Source: Zhengitettix transpicula
Taxonomy: Eukaryota; Arthropoda; Insecta; Orthoptera; Tetrigidae
Direction of reading: 5' to 3'
Assembly: GCA_037074705.1 (NCBI GenBank)
Contig: CM073591.1
Span: forward strand, 84,238,032 to 84,302,031
DNA length: 64,000 nt
Each line of letters begins with the position of its first letter. Position 1 is the stretch's first letter. Under the pieces are notes generated by a model. That model was not told the DNA's origin. It saw only the letters and a program-made list of their open reading frames with translations, and ran no database searches. This document shows, one piece after another, positions 63,520 to 64,000 of the stretch. A program made the translations under genes and the position numbers.

Positions 63520-64000
63520 TTTGTTTGTGTATATGTGAGTGTGTTTCGCATACAAATATACACACGTGGAGAAAATTTCACCAAATATGCTCAAACGGCT
63601 GATATTTACTTCTAATAAATATTTTTCGAGGTCACAGAGATTGATAGTATTTCTACCGATGTTTTTGCGTATACTTTAAACCCCTTTCGGCATGGGAAGT
63701 GAGCATCCTTAGGGGTGGGGTGGGGGACGTTACAAGAAAATAACGCGAATACAACCAAGATTGGTGTCGAATCCGGGATTTTGAATTTCGTTAAGTTTAA
63801 TTATGACATTCAACTTACCGTTAAACACGAGGGGCAGGAGTGGAAATTTTCAAACATGCAAACACGGCCGATATTTGCTTTGAATTAAAATTTCTCGTGT
63901 TGTAAACATTTTCTCTCCTTTCTTGTAGTACAAATGTTACCAAATTTTCTGTCCCGTTTCTTGCAGCATTTCATGAGATAGTATTTCTCCAGATTTTGTT
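63520..64000 (-). mobile_element. Second copy of the ~280 bp repeat element (inverted, cut by window edge)
   Basis: In reverse complement this shows the array landmarks: AAATATCGGCCGTGTTTGCAT, ACCAATCTTGGTTGTATTCG, CGCGTTATTTTCTTGTAACG, CCACCCCACCCCTAAGGATG and ATCGGTAGAAATACTATCAA (type B). Beyond the last unit, GTGTGTATATTTGTATGCG parallels GGGTGTAGATTTGTAAGCG at the right end of the 38-42 kb element (42594). The shared non-repeat 3' end argues for a mobile family rather than a plain satellite. At least 1.3 units lie inside the window. Confidence 0.75.

Overview
The window looks like AT-rich, gene-poor nuclear DNA from an arthropod, most likely an insect. I infer this from the mobile elements. 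They include a mariner of the D,D34D class, a Penelope-like element, I/Jockey-type LINEs with RNase H, a Tc1 relic, and a tRNA-derived SINE whose tail matches the local LINE tails. I cannot name the species. I found no host protein-coding gene, rRNA or tRNA gene, or CRISPR array that I would defend. Most open frames here are 60-120 codons, many begin at TTG, GTG or CTG, and most lie inside repeats. The sequence could be intergenic or lie within a very long intron.

Layout. 0-6 kb: an LTR-like block, an ORF1-only LINE copy, and a Penelope relic with reverse transcriptase and GIY-YIG motifs. 6-13 kb: a Tc1 relic, a foldback MITE and unassigned sequence. 14-22 kb: several copies of a dispersed ~540 bp repeat (called R540 here), a tRNA-SINE, a foldback MITE, and two copies of an 82 bp mini-element, one with a 17 bp target-site duplication. 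24-26 kb: two more foldbacks and a near-complete R540. 28-31 kb: two LINE fragments joined head to head, with a Jockey-type RT fragment close by. 32-34 kb: a second LTR-like block and a LINE relic with its 3' end. 38.15-42.68 kb: the most striking object, about 16 units of a ~280 bp repeat. Two unit types partly alternate (~570 bp higher-order period), and the block has short inverted termini and a perfect 34 bp palindrome at its right edge. Related units sit inside a foldback element at 50.6 kb and, inverted, at the right edge of the window (63.5-64 kb). 44.7-46 kb: a frameshifted mariner. 47.5-48.1 kb: a LINE RT relic. 49-51 kb: the second near-complete R540 and the CCCGA-rich foldback element. 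52-54.5 kb: a small MITE, a GC-rich island, and an LTR-like region with an 88 bp duplication upstream of a TATA box. 55-64 kb: mostly unassigned AT-rich sequence with one LINE tail, a perfect hairpin and a weak LTR-like candidate.

The elements do not form a pathway, but they form families that can be compared. Five LINE/SINE tails share one GTCGC...GCGAC module, nine R540 copies differ in truncation, and three loci carry the ~280 bp unit. All calls come from reading the sequence and from remembered family motifs; no database search was run.
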